Shown: positions 15,287-18,149 of the stretch, one piece after another | Numbering within the stretch: the first letter of the stretch is position 1 | Layout: every line of letters begins with the position of its first letter | Source: CAZEVY01 sp964515555 | Lineage (GTDB): Bacteria > Acidobacteriota > Terriglobia > Bryobacterales > Bryobacteraceae | Reading direction: 5' to 3' | Length of the DNA: 18,149 nt | NCBI GenBank assembly: GCA_964515555.1 | Contig: CAZEVY010000110.1 | Span: 1-18,149 of the forward strand | Notes under the pieces: generated by a model | Told to the model about the DNA's origin: nothing | The model's database searches: none | Seen by the model: the letters and a program-made list of their open reading frames with translations, nothing else | Position numbers and translations under genes: made by a program

Positions 15287-16975
15287 ATGACACGCCTCCA
15301 TCGGCTATGCCTTTTGGTGCTGGGCGTCCAGGTCGCCGCCCTCGCCGACCCCACCAAGCTGTCAAAGGATCTCGATACCCGGAATCCACTCGCGCCGGTC
15401 CGGGCGATCGCCCGATTCAAGTCGAACACCAGCCTCCTGACGATGATTCAGTCGCTTCCGCCCGGCGCCGTTGGCCTCAGAAGCCTCGCGTCCATCAAGG
15501 CCGTGGCGGCGACGCTGCCCGCTTCTGCGTGGCAGATGCTCTCGAACAATCCCAACGTCGACTACATTTCGCCCGACCGGCCCGTCTCCGGCCTGCTCGA
15601 CGTCGCCACTGCGACCGTCAACGCCGGCGCCGCCTGGTCGTCGCGGCTGACCGGCGATCGAATCGGCGTGGCCGTGATCGATAGCGGCATCGCGCCGATC
15701 GAGGACTTTCGAAGCGTGCTGCTCCTGTCGCGCATCGTCTACAGCGAGAATTTCAGCGACGCCAAGAATGCCTCCGACAAGATCGGCCACGGCACCCACG
15801 TCGCCGGCATTATCGGCGGCAACGGCTCGCGGTCGAACGGACAGTACAAGGGAATCGCCCCTGGCGTGAACCTGATCAACCTCCGGGTCCTCAACGACGA
15901 GGGCTACGGATGGGACAGCTCCATTATCGCCGCCATCGGACGCGCCATCGAGCTGAAGAACACCTACAACATCCGCGTCATCAACCTCTCGGTGGGACGC
16001 GGCGTCTTCGAGTCCTACCAGAAAGACCCGCTTTGCAAAGCGGTGGAAGAAGCCTGGAAGGCGGGTATCGTCGTGGTGACCGCGGCCGGCAACATGGGCC
16101 GCGACAACTCCTTCGGCAACCAGGGCTACGGGACCATCTATTCGCCGGCCATCGACCCGCATGTCATCACGGTCGGCGCGACTCGCATGAACGGCACGTC
16201 GATGCGCTCCGACGACGCCATCGCCAGCTACAGCTCGAAGGGTCCGACGATGGTCGACCACATCGTCAAGCCCGACCTGGTGGCGCCCGGCAACCTGATT
16301 GCGTCGACCATGGCGCGCGACGCGGACCTGTTCGGCGCCTACCCGGGCAACGAAGTCCGCTCCGGAACGAATCTCTCGAACGCCCTCGCCGGCGGCGCCT
16401 ATTACCGCCTCAGCGGCACCAGCATGGCGGCGCCAGTGGTCAGCGGTGCGGTCGCCCTAATGCTTCAGAAGCAGCCCGGCCTCACACCCGATCAGGTCAA
16501 GGCCCGGCTCATGAAGACCGCGACCAAGGGGTTTCCGCCTTACGCCACGGCAATCGATCCGGTCACCGGCGCTTCCTACAACAGTCAGCATGACGCCTTC
16601 ACGGTGGGGGCGGGCTATCTCGATATCGCCGCGGCGCTCGCGAGCACGGACCTAGCGGCGGGTCCGGCGACCTCGCCGACGGCTGTGTACGATCCTGGGA
16701 CCGGCCTGGTGACCATCGCGTCGGGGCTGTCGGCGATCTGGGGAACCAACGCGATCTGGGGAACCAACGCCGTGTGGGGATTCTCCGCCGTCTGGGGGAC
16801 CAACGCGATCTGGGGAACGAACGCGCTCTGGGGGACCAACGCCGTCTGGGGTAGTTCGACGGTGCAGGGCTCGAACGCGCTCTGGGGGACCAACGCGCTT
16901 TGGGGCACGAACGCGCTGTGGGGAACAGCCACCCCCTCGCAGATGACGAATATCGCCGTCAACGGAGAACGGTAG
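15287..16975 (+). CDS. Secreted subtilase (S8 serine peptidase) with C-terminal WG hexapeptide repeats
   Basis: This is a 562-residue exported peptidase. ATG 15287 is preceded by GGAG at 8 nt. Residues 1-20 form a signal peptide (ending QVAALA), and about 25-105 a propeptide-like region. The subtilase domain covers about 125-452 with Asp132 (VIDSGI), His168 (GHGTHVAG), the oxyanion Asn269 (TAAGN) and Ser379 (SGTSMAAP), all present. A Ser/Thr/Pro-rich linker leads to eleven consecutive hexapeptides at 483-548, consensus A-[IVL]-W-G-T-N, with ten Trp in 66 residues. Only 14 residues follow. The tail may be a surface anchor, a self-associating or sugar-binding strip, or a structural spacer; its role is not known to me. 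The gene follows the ECF sigma/anti-sigma pair on the same strand, and another subtilase lies on the far side of that pair. Confidence 0.93.
   Translation: MTRLHRLCLLVLGVQVAALADPTKLSKDLDTRNPLAPVRAIARFKSNTSLLTMIQSLPPGAVGLRSLASIKAVAATLPASAWQMLSNNPNVDYISPDRPVSGLLDVATATVNAGAAWSSRLTGDRIGVAVIDSGIAPIEDFRSVLLLSRIVYSENFSDAKNASDKIGHGTHVAGIIGGNGSRSNGQYKGIAPGVNLINLRVLNDEGYGWDSSIIAAIGRAIELKNTYNIRVINLSVGRGVFESYQKDPLCKAVEEAWKAGIVVVTAAGNMGRDNSFGNQGYGTIYSPAIDPHVITVGATRMNGTSMRSDDAIASYSSKGPTMVDHIVKPDLVAPGNLIASTMARDADLFGAYPGNEVRSGTNLSNALAGGAYYRLSGTSMAAPVVSGAVALMLQKQPGLTPDQVKARLMKTATKGFPPYATAIDPVTGASYNSQHDAFTVGAGYLDIAAALASTDLAAGPATSPTAVYDPGTGLVTIASGLSAIWGTNAIWGTNAVWGFSAVWGTNAIWGTNALWGTNAVWGSSTVQGSNALWGTNALWGTNALWGTATPSQMTNIAVNGER
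16733..16930 (+). repeat. Eleven tandem 18-bp units encoding WG hexapeptides
   Basis: This 198-bp in-frame minisatellite lies inside the second subtilase gene. Each 18-bp unit encodes one hexapeptide. Seven units read A-[IVL]-W-G-T-N exactly. The others are AVWGFS, AVWGSS, TVQGSN and the final ALWGTA. At DNA level the core is close to TGGGGNACSAACGC, with third-position changes, so the array has been kept by selection on protein and is not a fresh expansion. Confidence 0.92.
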
Positions 16976-16984
16976 CCGAGCCGG

Positions 16985-17293
16985 TCATAGGCCCAGGGCG
17001 TCGGCCAGATCCACGCTAAAGCGGCGGATTGCTTCGACCTCGCCGACTTGTGCGCGCCGCTGCCATCCCTTGGCCACGAACCAGGCATCCGCGCCGCGCC
17101 ACACCAGCATCGCGAGCGCGCCGCGATCCGTGAAAAGGCCCGGAGCGCCGACCGTTCCGAAATCGTCGCCACGCCGTTCTACCAGTGCGACGAATCCGCC
17201 GCGCGTGAAGACGAAATGCCGGGGGAATTCGGCGACCGGGGCGAGCTCGATGCCAAGATCGGCCAGCCGTTGCAGTTTTTCGAGAGGCGGCAA
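16985..17293 (-). CDS. Protein of unknown function downstream of the bifunctional nuclease gene
   Basis: This is a 102-residue protein that I do not recognise. It starts at TTG 17293-17291, 3 bp after the stop of the nuclease-domain gene, without a clear Shine-Dalgarno, so translation is probably coupled. The sequence is soluble and mixed alpha/beta: an N-terminal helix (LEKLQRLADLG), strand-like stretches HFVFTRGGFVALVERR and ALAMLVWRGADAWFVAKGWQ, then a C-terminal helix. There is no Cys pair, signal peptide or membrane segment. It is fairly rich in Arg and aromatic residues. The shared transcription unit suggests a related job, but no function can be given. Its 3' end lies 9 bp from the convergent subtilase gene. 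Confidence 0.65.
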   Translation of the reverse strand: MPPLEKLQRLADLGIELAPVAEFPRHFVFTRGGFVALVERRGDDFGTVGAPGLFTDRGALAMLVWRGADAWFVAKGWQRRAQVGEVEAIRRFSVDLADALGL

Positions 17294-17296
17294 GGG

Positions 17297-17782
17297 CTAC
17301 ATCTTGTAGCGGCCGAAGTCCTCGTCGCTGAGGTTTTCGAGCCACCGTCGCAGCTCTTCATTGCCGGTCTTCTCGGCGAGACTGGTCGCCAGCTTGGAGG
17401 ATTGCAGAACGGACTCGTCGACGTAGATCGGGCAGTCCAGGCGCAGCGCCACGGCCAGGGCGTCGCTCGGGCGGCTGTCGATCGAGATGAGCTCGCCATT
17501 GCGCTCCAGCCAGATGATCGCGTAGAAGGTGTCCTCCTTGAGCTCGTTGACGACCACCTTGCGCACGCCACACTGCAGCCCCATGAGGACGGTCTTGATG
17601 AGGTCGTGTGTCATGGGGCGCGGAGTGAGAACTTTCTCGATCTCCAGCGCGATGGCGTTGGCCTCGTAGACACCAACCCAGATCGGAAGGATCGCGGTGC
17701 CGCCGACGTCCTTCAGGATGACGATGGGCATGTTGGTTACCGGGTCCATCATCAGCCCGCGGATCTTCATTTCGACTTCCAT
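17297..17782 (-). CDS. Bifunctional nuclease-domain protein (BFN / DUF151 family)
   Basis: This is a 161-residue cytoplasmic protein of the DUF151 family. A plant member has been reported to have both DNase and RNase activity; bacterial members are widespread and mostly uncharacterised. Visible family features are the N-terminal strand pair MEVEMKIRGLMMDPVTNMPI, the conserved LPIWVGVYEANAIALE at 32-47, RPMTHDLIKTVL at 55-66 and DSRPSDALAVALR at 102-114. A short C-terminal tail, rich in Glu and Asp (about 135-158), follows the domain; in some homologues a UVR domain stands there, absent here. ATG 17782 is chosen because GGAGGG lies 6 nt upstream. The next gene downstream begins 3 bp after its stop. 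Family assignment is firm; nuclease activity in this protein is inferred only. Confidence 0.9.
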   Translation of the reverse strand: MEVEMKIRGLMMDPVTNMPIVILKDVGGTAILPIWVGVYEANAIALEIEKVLTPRPMTHDLIKTVLMGLQCGVRKVVVNELKEDTFYAIIWLERNGELISIDSRPSDALAVALRLDCPIYVDESVLQSSKLATSLAEKTGNEELRRWLENLSDEDFGRYKM

Positions 17783-17787
17783 GGCGA

Positions 17788-17805
17788 TCCCTCCATTCTA
17801 TAGTA
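17788..17805 (-). promoter_or_regulatory. -10 element and ribosome binding site of the nuclease-domain gene
   Basis: On the reverse strand TACTAT (17805-17800) could be a -10, and GGAGGG (17794-17789) is a strong Shine-Dalgarno 6 nt before ATG 17782. A start near 17793 would leave the ribosome site at the very 5' end of the transcript. No consensus -35 was found. Confidence 0.45.
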
Positions 17806-17973
17806 GTGCGCTGGTGGGCGGCCCTCCAGTCTTGTCGGGCGCAATCGGTAGCCGAAATGACACCGGCCTCGCGGGAACGGATCACGGATGCCAGGCGCAC
17901 CGAGGCTTACGCTAGGCCACGTCTTTGGAGTTTGCGTGTGCTCTCGCGCTCGTGGCTCATGGATGGGAAACGG

Positions 17974-18001
17974 AGTCGCCCTTCGTTACGGAAGGGCGAC
18001 T
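17974..18001. repeat. Perfect 11-bp inverted repeat (hairpin) between nuclease-domain gene and tRNA-Phe
   Basis: AGTCGCCCTTC, a 6-nt loop GTTACG, then GAAGGGCGACT pair over 11 bp without mismatch. Neither side is followed by a run of T, and no gene ends here, so an ordinary intrinsic terminator is doubtful. The rest of the 296-bp divergent spacer (17783-18078) shows no open frame with gene features. Confidence 0.6.
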
Positions 18002-18061
18002 GAATAATCGGTCGTGCGTTGATCAGATGCCTCCTTGCTGTAAACGTCTGGCGCCGAGTGG

Positions 18062-18067
18062 TAAGAT
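18062..18067 (+). promoter_or_regulatory. Possible -10 of the tRNA-Phe gene
   Basis: TAAGAT lies 11 nt before the mature tRNA 5' end, a fitting distance for a very short leader. TGTAAA at 18039-18044 is 17 bp upstream but is a poor -35. Confidence 0.35.
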
Positions 18068-18078
18068 GAGTTGTTCTC

Positions 18079-18149
18079 GGCCAGGTAGCTCAGTTGGTAG
18101 AGCGCAGCCCTGAAAAGGCTGGCGTCGGCGGTTCGATTCCGTCCCTGGC
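18079..18149 (+). tRNA. tRNA-Phe (anticodon GAA), 3' end cut by window
   Basis: All arms can be drawn. Acceptor 5' strand GGCCAGG; U8 A9; D-stem GCTC/GAGC with loop AGTTGGTA; anticodon stem CAGCC/GGCTG with loop CTGAAAA, giving anticodon GAA; variable loop GCGTC; T-stem GGCGG/CCGTC (one G-T pair) with loop TTCGATT. The 3' acceptor strand CCTGGC is one base short at the window edge, so the last acceptor base, the discriminator and any encoded CCA lie outside. Confidence 0.95.

Noticed and set aside
16733..16930. Tandem array considered as CRISPR-like or other non-coding repeats
   Set aside because: Units are 18 bp without spacers, stay in frame with the subtilase, and vary mostly at third codon positions, so it is a coding repeat.
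17048..17803. 251-codon forward frame opposite the nuclease-domain and 102-residue genes
   Set aside because: The reverse strand encodes the conserved DUF151 motifs; the forward frame has no family resemblance and no ribosome binding site.
17974..18001. The hairpin as a Rho-independent terminator
   Set aside because: No U-tract follows on either strand and no gene ends nearby.

Overview
The window is a GC-rich, gene-dense bacterial chromosome segment with 16 protein genes and one tRNA gene. The likely source is an acidobacterium of the Solibacter/Bryobacter type. This is an inference from the style of the genes, not from a marker gene: a 1200-residue Oar-like TonB-dependent receptor with an N-terminal carboxypeptidase-regulatory domain, a sulfatase-like protein ending in LRSLGYVGG, secreted subtilases with repeat or Ig-like tails, and many GTG/TTG starts. 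No CRISPR array, insertion sequence, phage gene or rRNA was seen.

Left part (1-4357). The 3' part of an acyl-CoA dehydrogenase gene is followed by three genes in overlapping succession: a small membrane-anchored protein, a GT-C-like polytopic membrane protein, and an exported HAD phosphatase of the class C acid phosphatase / e(P4) type. A DUF1648/DUF5808-type membrane protein follows 38 bp later. It converges with, and overlaps by 30 bp, a reverse-strand lytic transglycosylase.

Middle part (4462-11840). apt and ispE overlap by 4 bp. A good sigma70-type promoter sits across the ispE stop codon and drives the Oar-like receptor gene. The receptor gene overlaps a sulfatase-like (alkaline phosphatase superfamily) gene whose product has Thr at the usual formylglycine position.

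Right part (11851-16975). A secreted subtilase with PA and Ig-like domains is divergent from an ECF sigma factor, its small zinc-binding anti-sigma factor, and a second secreted subtilase. That second subtilase ends in eleven copies of a W-G hexapeptide (consensus A-[IVL]-W-G-T-N), which is the most distinctive structure in the window. Two short dyads lie in the intergenic DNA of this cluster. Sigma control of the two proteases is a hypothesis.

Right end (16985-18149). A bifunctional-nuclease-domain (DUF151) gene and a tightly linked 102-residue gene of unknown function run leftward. A divergent spacer with an 11-bp perfect hairpin leads to a tRNA-Phe(GAA) cut off by the window end.

Recurring themes: eight of the fifteen visible start codons are GTG or TTG. 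Three tail-to-tail gene pairs have ends that overlap or lie 9-10 bp apart, with no room for separate terminators. Several starts lie 6-9 bp behind a TANNNT -10 element, suggesting leaderless transcription.
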